DNA from: Selaginella moellendorffii
Taxonomy: Eukaryota > Streptophyta > Lycopodiopsida > Selaginellales > Selaginellaceae
Reading direction: 5' to 3'
DNA length: 64,000 nucleotides
Assembly: GCF_000143415.4 (NCBI RefSeq)
Contig: NW_003314390.1
Coordinates: 86,973 to 150,972, forward strand
This document shows, piece after piece, positions 1 to 10,425 of the stretch. The position numbers and the translations under genes were made by a program. How positions within the stretch are numbered: position 1 is the stretch's first letter; every line of letters begins with the position of its first letter. The notes below the pieces were generated by a model. It ran no database searches, was not told the origin of the DNA, and saw nothing but the letters and a program-made list of their open reading frames with translations.

Positions 1-370
1 GAGAAGAGAGCAAGAAACGAGAGCTGAGAGAAGGCCTACATTCTTTGAAACAACGCGCATTACCTTGCTCAGATCCAGCAAGAACCAGGAACTCCAATGC
101 CAGATCCCGCGGAAGTCGCTGTTATTCTCGGGTGGCCGGCGCCATCGATCGAGCGAGCGTCGTGGTGCCCTGGCGCAACCCTCGGAAAAATGTGAAGAGG
201 AAGAATTTTATTATTTTCAAAACCCTCCTAGGAATATCCTATTCCACGTCATCAATAGAATATCCATGAACAGCGGAAGGATATTCTACAGCATAGTTAG
301 CGGAATATCCTGGTCAACAGAATATGGCTACTTATAGACAGAATATTCTTAAAGTTGATTGATTTTGTGC
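1..370. other. Intergenic sequence with AATATTC-type motifs
   Basis: No convincing gene. Positions 225-350 hold several copies of GGAATATCC / AGAATATTC-like words, and similar words occur at 7,740-7,820 upstream of the NRAMP start. On the minus strand a possible splice donor (AAG|GTAATG) lies near 60-66, so a 5' UTR exon of a leftward gene outside the window is possible but unproven. Confidence 0.25.
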
Positions 371-1708
371 CTAGCTGAGGAGAAGCACGCCGCCATGGAT
401 CCACGCCACGGCCGAGAAACTAATGAGACCAGCCAAGAGCGTCACGAGAATGCTCAAGCAAGCGTACGCATAGCCACACCTCTTCCATCCCACTGCGCGA
501 CGCTCCAGCCAGTAAATCTCCGCTGCGAGCGTCGACACCGTGCTCATGCACCCCAGCATTCCAAATTGGATCCCTCCAGACACTAGCAGCAGCTGGTGAT
601 TCGATACCTGTGAGAGACAGAGCTCTCGGCTAGAAACTCGAAACGATCGAGAAACTCTGGAAGAACTTACCACCCCGAGGAGCTCCAGGATGTTGAGGAC
701 GAACTCGGCCAAGGAGGCAGTGACGTTGGCACACAGAGTCCCCGTTGGAAGCCAGCAGAGCCTTCCAGCGACGCCCCGGCCATTGAGATTGGAGAGCCAC
801 CAGCGGAGCCACACTCCCAGAGGAGCGAGCGTGCAAGCGATCCATAGCTTCTTCCTCCTGTAGTCGTTCTCGCGAAACAGCAGGAAGAAAGCCATCGTCC
901 AGAGGCCAATGCTGAGGAACACAAAGAGGAGGAGCTGCGTCGTGTGCCTCCAGTAGAGCTTCTTCGGCTTCTTCGACTTTGAGGCTTCGGTGGTGGCATC
1001 ATCCAGCTTGCATGCCAGGAGCAAGTTTGCGGAATCAATGCCGATGAGCAGAGACATCATAGCCAGCTCCATTCCTAGAAATTCTTTGGAGTTAGCTGAA
1101 GAACTCAACCGACTTACCCAGGAGAAAGCCCAACAATCCTCTCACCCAGCAGCCGGCGGTGATGATCCTCACCATGCTTTGCGACCACGACGCAAACGTG
1201 GTGATGCTTCCCATCAAACCGGTAGAAAGTCCCACCGCTAAGTGCTCGGAGAAGTGTGCTATCTCTTTCTTGAGCACAACTCCCACCCAGCCCATGAAGA
1301 AACATCCGAGCTAAAGAAGGAAAACAAAAGCCACCATAAGAACTCGAAAGAGAAAAGGGAAGATCTTTGGGTACCATATTGGCTGGAAGATCGATGAACA
1401 AAGCACTGCTTGTATCCGTAACTTGAGCTATGGTCGGGCCAAAGAGCTGCTCCAGTCCATACCTCAAGAGCACCTAGAAGCGCCACTCGCATTCTCAGTT
1501 CTTCTGGAGCAACGAAAGAAATCGCCAAAACTTACTCCAAGAATCCCAAATGTTGCCAGGTGGGCGAGCACCGACACCTGATCTAGCAGCACACACACCT
1601 CCCGATCCTGTCTAGACAAGCTTTAGCAACCTGCATTGCGATCCCGAGCGCAAGACGCACCTCTGCGAAGGCGTCCGCAGCCGCCATCTTCTCCACATCC
1701 TCCTCCAT
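371..1708 (-). CDS. FEX: Two-domain CrcB/FEX-type fluoride exporter, six exons
   Basis: Predicted membrane fluoride channel that expels F- from the cytosol. A clean in-frame model has exons 1708-1631, 1577-1536, 1473-1375, 1310-1118, 1074-671 and 607-371, all with GT-AG introns of about 43-64 bp, giving about 350 residues. Two fused CrcB halves are visible. The first has the arginine motif LLRYGLEQLFG, PANMLGCFFMGW and GLMGSITTFASW. The second has GVWLRWWLSN, PTGTLCANVTAS and GMLGCMSTVSTL. These match the GxxxR, Asn-containing helix and S/T-rich phenylalanine triad of the Fluc/FEX family. A charged linker (KLDDATTEASKSKKPKK) joins the halves. The start chosen is the first ATG that splices in frame; a second Met lies seven codons later. 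It is divergent from the P450, with a telo-box cluster between them. The family call is confident; exact splice sites are inferred by eye. Confidence 0.85.
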
Positions 1709-2033
1709 CGCGTGGATGGACTCAAGAGCCCTAAACTAAAAATGGAATCCGATCCAATCCGATCCAAGCAGATCAAGTCGAGCGAGCGAGCGATGCGAGC
1801 GAGAGATGGCGTTGGCGTGATGTGATGGAAGTGGCCAATCACGATCAAGTGTGGCTGTAGCGTGTGCGCGACGGTGGGAAGAGAATCAACAGATCGGGCC
1901 CGGGAATTCGATCAAAAGAGGAACGTTCAAGGGAAGATCCAGCACAGCTTAGTCGCGATTCCTTTTTCTTTTCCCTTTCCATGTCAAGCAAGCACCGAGC
2001 GTGCGATCCCGCGGGCCCCCATTTCAAAAATTC

Positions 2034-2075
2034 AGAACCCTAAACCCTAGAAAAACGATAAACCCTAAACCCTAC
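2034..2075. promoter_or_regulatory. Telo-box cluster between FEX and the P450
   Basis: Four AAACCCTA-type words (AACCCTAAACCCTAG and AAACCCTAAACCCTACC) lie in the divergent intergenic region 1709-2377. Such interstitial telomere motifs are known plant promoter elements. The distance is about 330 bp from each start codon. The rest of the interval shows no gene. Confidence 0.5.
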
Positions 2076-2377
2076 CATATCACACCCAAATCGGTTAAGG
2101 AATTGTGGTGACACGTTGAGTTTCTAGAAGATCATCCAATTGACTTGCAACAAACAATGAAAGAGCCAAATTTCAGTATGATTTGAGGGTTTGACACTGG
2201 ACCGGCAGCTGAGGGCCACTTCAACTGTGGGGCAACAAAATAGAAGGTTACAAGAGTTACACGTACCAGAGATCACAACACGTCCAAATAAATGCTTGGG
2301 CTCTCTTCCTTGGCGACGCATCACTGAGAAAGAGAGGTAAAAACAGGGTCGCTGAGGAACAAGATCGGAACGACACG

Positions 2378-4261
2378 ATGATTCCTTCCTCCACTGCTTG
2401 GGCATGGACGTCTTTGGCAGGAGCTGCTGGAGTTTTCTGGCTTGCGGCGATTGTCTACTGGAGGTCATGGCGATTCCGAAAGCTCCAGAGGCTTCCACCT
2501 GGGAGTATGGGATGGCCGCTCATTGGCGAGCTGGTGCCATACGTGACAATTGCTCGCTCCGAGACTCCATTTCGCTTCACAAGAGAACGAGAGAGCAAGT
2601 AAGCTCATCGATTCTTAGCACCTTGGAAATTTACTCTTCTCTCTCGCAGTGAATTGATCGATTGCAATGCTACAGGTATGGACCAGTGTTCAAGACGAGC
2701 TTGGTGACGGGCAAGACTATCATGATCACTGATGTGGAGGGTGTCAAGTTTGTTCTCCACAACGAGGGTGTTCTCTTCGAGACGGGCTATCCCCAATCGC
2801 TCAAGGATGTCCTGGGCGAGCGCGCGATGCTCTTCCATCACGGTGACTTGCAAAAGAGAATGCACGCCATGCTAAAGAGGTTTGTGAGCTCCACGCCCCT
2901 CAAGAAGTATCTCACGCGAGAGATGGAACTCCTCACTAAGCAAGGCATGAGTACGTGGAGCAGAGGCCAAAGGATTCTTCTCCAGGACGAGATCCAAAGG
3001 GTTACTACCTGAACATTTTCTCTTAAGTTTGATCACAAATCCTTTCGTTTTTATTTCAGATCACCCACGACTTTTTGATGAAGCAATTGTTTGGATTGGA
3101 GCCTGGCAAGCTTTCCACAACCATATTGGAAGAGTTTAACACCCTCATGGCGGGGATCATTGGTGTTCCTATGATGATTCCAGGGACTCCATACTTCAAA
3201 GCAATGAGGGTACTCTTACATTTTTTTATATTTCAAAACTTTAAATTCTTCTTTCAAAATCAGGCAAGGGAGAAGCTGTCCCAGATTATAATGGATATGG
3301 TGGCTGCTCGAAGGGCCAGACCAGACATAGAACACAAAGACATCCTCAACGCATTGATCGAAGAAGTGAAAGAAGAAGATGGTGATGTGGAGAAGATTAT
3401 AATCGACAATGTTTTGGTCAACATTGCAAATGCAGAGGGTATTCCGGCAATCGTCATTGCTTTGGCTGTGAAAAACTTATCAGAAACTCCCAAAGCACTC
3501 GAGCACATCAGAGTAAGAAAATTCCATTTCCAAGCTTCTCTAGATCCTTAACTTTCCAGAATCTCTAATGCAGGAAGAGAACCTTGCAATCAAGAGGGGA
3601 AAAGATTCGAATGAAGGCCTTTCTTGGAATGAATACATGTCTTTAGAGTTCACCCAAGCTGTAAGTTTTTTTCTCTTTAAATTTTGTATTGATAAAGAAT
3701 TCAGGTTTTTAACGAGACACTTCGTCTTGCCAATGGAGCTCAAGGAGTAATGCGGAAAGCCCTCAAAGACGTGGAATATAGAGGTAATTCACAATTTAAG
3801 AATCCACTAGTCTAACACTCCATGGAAATTCATTCAAGGTTACATAATCCCCAAGGGCTGGACAGTGCTTCCTTATTTTCTCAACATCCACTTCGATGAA
3901 AATATGTTTCCAAATCCAACTAAGTTCCACCCATGGCGCTGGCTAGAGGTAAATATTATGATTTCTCACAAACTACGTTTTATTCTCCTACTTATCAGAA
4001 AAACATTCCATCAACTTACGTGCTTCCTTTTGGTGGTGGGTCGAGATTGTGTCCGGGCCAAGAGCTTGCTAAAGTCCAGACTGCAGTGTTTCTTCACCAT
4101 TTGGTCACCCAGTTCAAGTATAATTTATCTTTTCTGGTTAAACATTTCATTAACAACATAATGTATTGAACAGATGGGATGCAGAGCCAGAAACAGTGAT
4201 CAACTTTCCGAAGATCAGCACCAGAAACCACACCCCAGTTGTGCTGTACGATCTACACTAA
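2378..4261 (+). CDS. Cytochrome P450, clan 85-like, nine exons
   Basis: Membrane-anchored haem monooxygenase family member. Exons 2378-2598, 2676-3000, 3060-3209, 3264-3512, 3574-3660, 3705-3783, 3839-3948, 3999-4117 and 4174-4261 join without frame breaks to 475 residues, a normal length. An N-terminal anchor (about residues 8-28) is followed by a proline-rich hinge ([13 protein letters not shown]), the K-helix ETLR (about 348-351), the PxRW motif (FHPWRWLE) and the haem loop [14 protein letters not shown] with the Cys ligand near 425. FGGGxRLCPGxELA suggests clan 85, the clan of brassinosteroid and gibberellin P450s, but the substrate cannot be told. Odd point: the I-helix reads NAEGIPAIV (about 288-296) where A-G-x-D/E-T is expected, so the acid-alcohol pair is missing. 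The intron after 3000 has a weak but GT donor. It could be a P450 with atypical chemistry or a declining gene. Confidence 0.85.
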
Positions 4262-4329
4262 TTAGCCAGACCAAATAAACGTATGAGAAACATTCCAAGA
4301 GATCACAGTAAGAAGATGTAACTCCTGGA

Positions 4330-5480
4330 TATGGACATGTAGCTCGCTTTACCCTATTGGCGGCCATGATTTTGAGGTGCGCATTGACGAAAAGAGGGTC
4401 CTCTACGTGAGGAAACTACCTGGTTTGGACAAATTCCTCCGTAGCATGACCCAGTTCACTAACTTGTTACGCGAATTAAGTCATTGACAAGATTGATCTG
4501 TGGGGCAATTTAATTGCACACAGGTTGTTTATGGACTCATGTACCAAGGTTTTGGACCACCAACAACAAGGTGGTGATCAAAGTGAAGAAGATGATTTTT
4601 ATGTCAAAGACTTGAATGTTCTTGTGTCATGGTTGATGATTGTGAGGACAATTTCCGGAATAATCAGAGGAATGGGACTGCTGTAAGGTTCTTTGAGGAC
4701 GACTTAAAGGACACTTAGAAAGATCTGTATCTCTCAAGACGTAAGAAGTGCCTTGAGGCCAATTTTTTTTTGGCGTGAGTTATAGGGTAAAATAGTGACG
4801 GTCGTCAAGTTTGGAGAGCAAGTGCACGAAAGCACTCTCCCAAGAGAACCCACAACACAAGGCAGAAATACTGCAGGTAATTCAGAGAGACCGAGTGCAT
4901 GGATCCGGACTGATTTCTTTTCTCATCTCGCAGGAGCTTCGCAATATCAGGGTAGAGCTCCAGAAGGACAACGAGATCAAAAAGCGCTTCCATGATAATC
5001 TAATGTGGGTCTTGGGACTTATGTAGCATTGTGAGTGATTGCGACTTTGACGGATTATGTCAGTGACTTTCAGGTTCCGATCTCTACATGTTCTTCTTTT
5101 TATATGAAGCATGCATACATCCAATGAAAAAAACATGTGTTCCTCTAATCTTCATCTGCTTATTCTAAGTACAAGAAACGAAAGGGGAACGTCAAGGTCT
5201 ATGATAAGCTCTGAGGGAAGTATGCCGCAAGCAGGCGCTTTGCACCGGGTGAAACTTAACATTCATTCTTTCTAGTAAGCAGTATGTCTCCCCGAAGAAG
5301 TAGCCAAGCTGAAAGAGCTCGGTGACACGTCCGAGACATATGCAAAGCGAAAGAGCTCGTTTTCTAAGTCTTGGTCACGCTTTTGTTACAAAGTGACTCT
5401 CTTTCTTCTTTCTTATCGCTTTGAGTGTGGGCTCAGTGAAGTGTCGCAGAAATGCAAGCAAAGGTACTACTGAATTTTGT
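4330..5480 (+). pseudogene. Remnant of an unrecognised multi-exon gene
   Basis: No single open frame spans this stretch, but several short blocks look coding. They include a block near 4350-4470 (GGHDFEVRIDEKRVLYV), an acidic block after an AG at about 4523 (GGDQSEEDDFYVKDLNVL) that continues only with a frame change, a coiled-coil-like block at 4811-5010 in which a possible intron (GTAATT...CTCGCAG) would join KAEILQ to ELRNIRVELQKD, and a block near 5,290-5,400 (PEEVAKLKELGDTSETYAKR). Stops and frame changes interrupt them. The family is not recognised. Either an eroding gene or a gene with more small exons than I can place. The stretch 5,480-5,686 shows nothing further. Confidence 0.3.
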
Positions 5481-5686
5481 TTTTTCACTTTCCGTATTCT
5501 GTTTTCGAGTGTAAATGCTTTCATGCGCTTTGGCTATAGTGCTTATAAGTACAAGAGACAAAGAGGGAGGGGGTTTCTAGCGTCTCCACTATCATAACGT
5601 CCAAGCGAAGAAAAGGTCTGTGCTGCTATAGCGTTTGACAGAGGTGATCTTTGATCTTTAGAGGCGAGCCAGCCGGCCATCCGTTG

Positions 5687-7692
5687 TCAAAGATATGTTT
5701 CAAGCGTCAGTGGCTTCCGAATCTGGGCTGCTGTCTTGAACCTTACGCCGATTCCTGCAGCAAAGCTCGGACAGGGATCACCTCGACAACACTCAAAAGA
5801 AAACGAGAGGCAAGGCATCAAACCGTACTTGTGGAATGACGACGACAAGGCGGCCCAGCTCCGACTGTTCATGAAAGGGAGAGCTACCAAGTAGACGATA
5901 AAAGCCGCGTAGAGACAGATGAGAATTCCCACGAGCAGCAGGATCAATATGGATCGGATCGCACTGTGGAGCAGAAACACAGCTAATAGATAAAAGTTGA
6001 TGACGACAACGAGTAGCGCAATCAGACCCGCGGCAGCCTGCACGACCACGCATCATGCGTCAAACAGGAGAAGACGTAAGAATCCAACCTTGAGGAGGCC
6101 ACCGATTCTAAACGACCCCATGATCCGCTCGTTGTCAACGAAAGTTAGCAGCGGGATGAGAGCAAACGGAAGCTGGATGGACTGGAGAACGTTGAGCCAC
6201 TCGTTGAGCTGGTCGAGCTCGTTGTCGGAGCTGTCGAATGCTAGAGCGACGATGATTGTCGGAACGATGGCCACGCTGCGAGTTACCATGACTCGGATCC
6301 ACTTCCGGATACGCAGGTTGAGGAAGCCGGCCATGACGAACTGTCCGGTGTAGGTGCTGGTCATGGTGCTGCTCTGCCCGGCCGCGAGGAGGCCCGCGGC
6401 CCAGATATACTTGATGGGGAAGTTGGAGCCGCCGTAGGCATGCTGGAGGTACTCACCAGCGTTGGCGAGGCCGATGTGTTGAGCGCCGGGCTTGCCGTAG
6501 AAGCTCTTGGCGAAGACGGACATGATGAAGACGTTGATGAGGAAGGAGATGACGATGGCGATGGTGGACTCGATGGAGTAGTAGCGGAGAGCGTCGCGGA
6601 CGTGGACCTTGTTGCTCGTGTCGATGGCCCGGGACTGGACGAGGGCCGAGTGGAGGAAGATGTTGTGGGGCATGATGACGCAGCCGACGATCCCGACGGC
6701 CTTGTCGATCGCGTTTGCTGGGACTCTGGGGATCACCAGTCCTGATCGCCATCCAGGGAAAGAGATGAGAAGCGAAGCTTGCCACCTAGAAGAACTAGAA
6801 CTCTAGCGAAGAACTACTTGAAGAACTCTAAAGAAGAACTCGAGAGAACTCTAGCGAAGAACTCCAGAGAAGCACACGTAGAACTCGAGGAACTCTAGCG
6901 AATTCCAAGAAGAAGAAGTAGTACGTACCGGAGATGATGGCATTGGAGCTGGGCTGGGCTTCTCCAAAAACTCCCGCGAAGGACAGTCCCATGATCAAGA
7001 TGAGGACAGCAAACAGGGCCTCGAGCTTGCGCACGCCAAAATTCTCGAGGAAGAGGAACAAGAAGCTGCGCAGGAAAATCTGTGAAGCCTCGAGAGATCG
7101 ATCCAGCAAAGAGGACAAGGAAGAAAGAAGGAAAATCTCTTCTTTTTTCTTCTTTCTTACCCGTAGATCCCAGTCATGAGCACTCCAGCCCAGAGGTGGA
7201 TGTATCCCCGGGACAAGATCTTAAACGCGATAGCGCTGCCAATCACTTCCTGGATATCGGCCCCGATGATCGCGACCTCGGTCATGATCCATAGTACGAT
7301 CTTGGTGCTGGACGGGTACTCTTCCCGGCAGAGCTCGGCGAGATGGGATCCAGTGGCGACGCCGAGGCGTGCGGCCAGGAGCTGGATCAAGAGGCCCATG
7401 GCGTGGCGAGGAGGAGGAGCCAGAGGAGGTAGTAGCCCGCCTGGGCGCCCACCTGGAGATCGCTCTCGATGTTTCCCGGGTCCAGGTACGCAATGCTCAT
7501 CAGGAATCCCGGCCCCATGAAGATCCACAGCTTGCGCCACGAGAAATTGGGCTGCTCGCCATCGCCCTGGCCGCCAGGATCGACATCACCGACGCGCACG
7601 AGCTCCGATTTCTCGTACGCGCGCTCCTCTGCTGCTGGAGCGTCGTTGCGCGCCCGGAATTGCGATAGCAAAGGAGCGCTCTCGTCTCCCAT
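5687..7692 (-). pseudogene. NRAMP: NRAMP divalent metal transporter with a one-base deletion in exon 1
   Basis: Proton-coupled Mn/Fe-type transporter family. Exons are 7692-7161, 7065-6929, 6741-6089 and 6037-5687. Hallmarks: [10 protein letters not shown] in TM1, MPHNIFLHSALVQSR in TM6, and the transport signature GLLAAGQSSTMTSTYTGQF. The predicted length is about 557 residues, normal for plant NRAMPs. Near 7,400 the frame breaks: the reading ...LLLLAT is followed by a stop a few codons on, whereas the frame one base over continues [17 protein letters not shown], exactly the expected TM2 sequence. All later splice phases fit only if one base is missing here. Everything else looks intact, so this is either a very recent lesion, an allele, or an assembly error. 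Upstream on the same strand is the PPR gene, only 136 bp away. Confidence 0.85.
6790..6925. repeat. Degenerate purine-rich tandem repeat in NRAMP intron 2
   Basis: On the plus strand, variants of GAACTCTAGCGAAGAACT recur about six to seven times across most of the NRAMP intron between exons 2 and 3, the longest intron of the gene. No coding signal. Confidence 0.6.
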
Positions 7693-7828
7693 TGCGCGAG
7701 CAGTAAAACCCTATCTTTTCCTCCACTCTGTTTTACATTCCAAGAATATTCCTATTTATAAAAACTTTATCCGTAGCTCAGAGGAATCGAGCCTGTGACC
7801 AAACTATTCTAAGGAATATCTGATATTT

Positions 7829-10153
7829 TCAAAATTTACGTGCGAAGACTTTTGTCTCGCATTGAATGTCCATTGATCGGCAATTGACACGGCTCCCAGT
7901 GGAAGAAATCCATATGATCAAGTTCTCCTCCACGATTGGTGAAGTTATTTGAACTGGAGCTTGGGCAATGGTGGTGAGAAGTTCTTGAGCCTCAAAGCCC
8001 AATCCTCCACGATGCAGCAAATCCACAATGCAGTAGTAGTGCTGGATCGTGGGCGCCGCGAAGAAATCGCCACTGATCGACAAGAAGCAAACTCTCGCGC
8101 GCTTAGATTCGCCCCTCCGGCTGCACGAGATCAGGCAAGAGGTGAAGCAGCTCTCGTCTGGATCCATTCCTTCCACCGCCATCGCTCCAAACAGATCGCC
8201 CAGCGCTACTCGCGATTCTCTGGCTGTGGCGTGTGCTCCAAGCACCGCGCTCCATGCTATGGCGTCTCTCTCGGGCATTCGATCGAAGAGTTTGCTAGCA
8301 GTATGCAACTCCCCATTCCGGGCATTTGCTAAGAGAATCGCTGTCCACGAAACTCCATCTCTGATTGGCATTGAATCAAAAAACGATTGGGCGCTGGCAA
8401 CATCACCCATCGCTCCCCATCCGCCAAGAAGCGTATTCCACGCAAAAATATCGCTCTCAGGCATCGCATCAAAGAGATTCTTGGCTTGATCTAAATGCCC
8501 GTTCCGGGCATATCCTGCTAGCATCGCATTCCACGTGTACGGGTGCCTTTCCGGCATGCTATCAAACAGCGCCACCGCGGCATCCAGGATGTTGTTGGCG
8601 ACGTAGGCTGCCAGCAAGGCCGTCCACGTCACCTGGTCACGCTCTGCCATGTCAGCGAACACTCTCCCAGCATCATCAAGATGCCCAGCCCGGGCATATG
8701 TAGTAAGCATTACATTCCAGGTGACTAGATCACGCTCGAGCATCTTCTCAAAGATTCTTTTACACTCGTCTATAAGACCTAGTTGCGAGTAGCCATTCAG
8801 TATGGTGTTCCAGCTGACGAGATCGAGCTGCTCTTGCTGCCCACGAATTTCTTCCAGGATTTGCTCGAATCGATCCAAATCTCCAGCATCAGCGCACGCA
8901 GCTGCCATGGCCGTGCACGAGGCGAGATCGTGCCGCGGCATTGCCAAGAACATCGATCGCGCTTCCTGGAATTGGCGCCTATGGATTTGGGCGGAGATTA
9001 CTACCGTCCAGGAGACCACATCTCGCAGAGGCATCGCATAGAACAGACACAGGACCTGGTAGAGATGCCCGTGCTGCGCGAACAGCGAGAGCATCGAATT
9101 CCAAGCGATGAGATTGTGATGGGGCATCTGATCGAAGAATCGCTTGCCCTGCTCGACATCGCCGATCCGGATGTGCATTGCCAGCATCGAGTTCCAAGAC
9201 GCCAGATCACGCTCTGGCATCGCTTCAAACAAATGAGTAGCTTCTTCCAGATGCCCGAGATCGGCATATGCGGACAATATCGAGTTCCAAGAGATCAAAT
9301 TCCGCTCCGGAATGTAATAGACGAAGAGGACCCTCGCCTTTTCCAGATTCCGGGTTTGGATGTACGCTGCCAGTATCGCATTGTAGGAGACGATATTCCG
9401 GCCAGGCATAATGGTCAGGAGATCTTCCGCATCGGAAAGATGGCCGAATTGGCCATATGCGGTCAGGATTGTGTTGTACGAGATCACATCTCTTTCCGCC
9501 ATGGAATTGAACAGCAAGTGAGCTTTCGCTATTTGGCCATTCTGGGTATATGCAGCAAGCATGGCATTCCATGACACGAGATTCCACCCTGGAATCTTAT
9601 CAAACATCCTGGCCGCTACATCCAGGTTGCCATTCTGTGCGTATGCGTTTAGGATTGACGTCCACGATACGACATTCCGTTCTGGAAGAGAATCAAAGAT
9701 CTTTCTCGCCTTCTCAAGATCCCCGCTTCTGGCATAAGCAACAAGCACAGTGTTCCAGGAGATCAAATCTCGCAGCGGCATTTCAGCGAATACCATTTCT
9801 GCTCGGTGGAGATTACCGCTCGCTGCATACGCAGCAATCATCTCTGTGCAGGAGAAGCAATTCCATTCTGGCATCGCGCGAAAGACTTCCTCCGCGCGGC
9901 CCAGATCGCCGTTCCGGCCATACGCAGAGAGGAGGAGCGTCCAAGAGAAGAAGTTCCTGTGGCGGATGGAATCGAAGATCTCGCGCGCGCGCTGTAAGCT
10001 CCCGAATTTTCCATACATCTCGATGAGACGATTGGACAGAAACGTGTCGCAATCCCTGCCAGAGAATAGCACCTGCGATGCCACATCGATTTCTTTTGCC
10101 CTCGAGTAGCAATGGCAGCTCTTGATGAGCTGCAGACACTCTTCTCTGCCCAT
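7829..10153 (-). CDS. 774-residue PPR protein of about 20 consecutive S-type repeats
   Basis: Predicted organelle RNA-binding protein, intronless. After an N-terminal segment (to about residue 60) come about 20 near-perfect 31-residue repeats of the form xVSWNxxLxAYAxxGxLxxA, almost without L or P motifs, then an L-like motif (DPDESCFTSCLISCSRRGE) and part of an S2 motif (TIQHYYCIVDLLHRGG). The end departs from the usual E1 motif, and there is no E2 or DYW domain. Residues 5 and last of each repeat are mostly N/T and D/N, the normal code residues, so specific RNA binding is plausible. The C-terminus may have been truncated by a frameshift. Target and organelle are unknown. The N-terminal part matches the broken PPR fragments at 13.5 and 32.3 kb. 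Confidence 0.9.
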   Translation of the reverse strand: MGREECLQLIKSCHCYSRAKEIDVASQVLFSGRDCDTFLSNRLIEMYGKFGSLQRAREIFDSIRHRNFFSWTLLLSAYGRNGDLGRAEEVFRAMPEWNCFSCTEMIAAYAASGNLHRAEMVFAEMPLRDLISWNTVLVAYARSGDLEKARKIFDSLPERNVVSWTSILNAYAQNGNLDVAARMFDKIPGWNLVSWNAMLAAYTQNGQIAKAHLLFNSMAERDVISYNTILTAYGQFGHLSDAEDLLTIMPGRNIVSYNAILAAYIQTRNLEKARVLFVYYIPERNLISWNSILSAYADLGHLEEATHLFEAMPERDLASWNSMLAMHIRIGDVEQGKRFFDQMPHHNLIAWNSMLSLFAQHGHLYQVLCLFYAMPLRDVVSWTVVISAQIHRRQFQEARSMFLAMPRHDLASCTAMAAACADAGDLDRFEQILEEIRGQQEQLDLVSWNTILNGYSQLGLIDECKRIFEKMLERDLVTWNVMLTTYARAGHLDDAGRVFADMAERDQVTWTALLAAYVANNILDAAVALFDSMPERHPYTWNAMLAGYARNGHLDQAKNLFDAMPESDIFAWNTLLGGWGAMGDVASAQSFFDSMPIRDGVSWTAILLANARNGELHTASKLFDRMPERDAIAWSAVLGAHATARESRVALGDLFGAMAVEGMDPDESCFTSCLISCSRRGESKRARVCFLSISGDFFAAPTIQHYYCIVDLLHRGGLGFEAQELLTTIAQAPVQITSPIVEENLIIWISSTGSRVNCRSMDIQCETKVFARKF

Positions 10154-10339
10154 ACAAAGATGAGCTCCACATTTCTTTTTGTGACTTTAGTTACCAAAAG
10201 TTTCCCAATAGAAAATATCAATGGGAAGATCACAATCACTTTCTGTTTTTTAGATAATAATAATAATATTAGAAATATTGTTAGGTTTTTCTACTACTAC
10301 TATATATATTTTATTTCAATAAATATAATTTAGAGTAAT

Positions 10340-10344
<5 letters not shown>

Positions 10345-10386
<42 letters not shown>
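10345..10386. repeat. (TA)n microsatellite
   Basis: About 21 uninterrupted TA dinucleotides in an AT-rich interval between the PPR gene and the solo LTR. The rest of 10,154-10,425 shows no gene. Confidence 0.95.
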
Positions 10387-10389
<3 letters not shown>

Positions 10390-10425
10390 TTATGAAATTA
10401 TAATAGTGTTCAAAATTATGTTCAT

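Noticed and set aside
8783-9574. A 263-codon plus-strand frame
   Set aside because: Pure antisense of the 774-residue PPR gene; repeat-driven openness.
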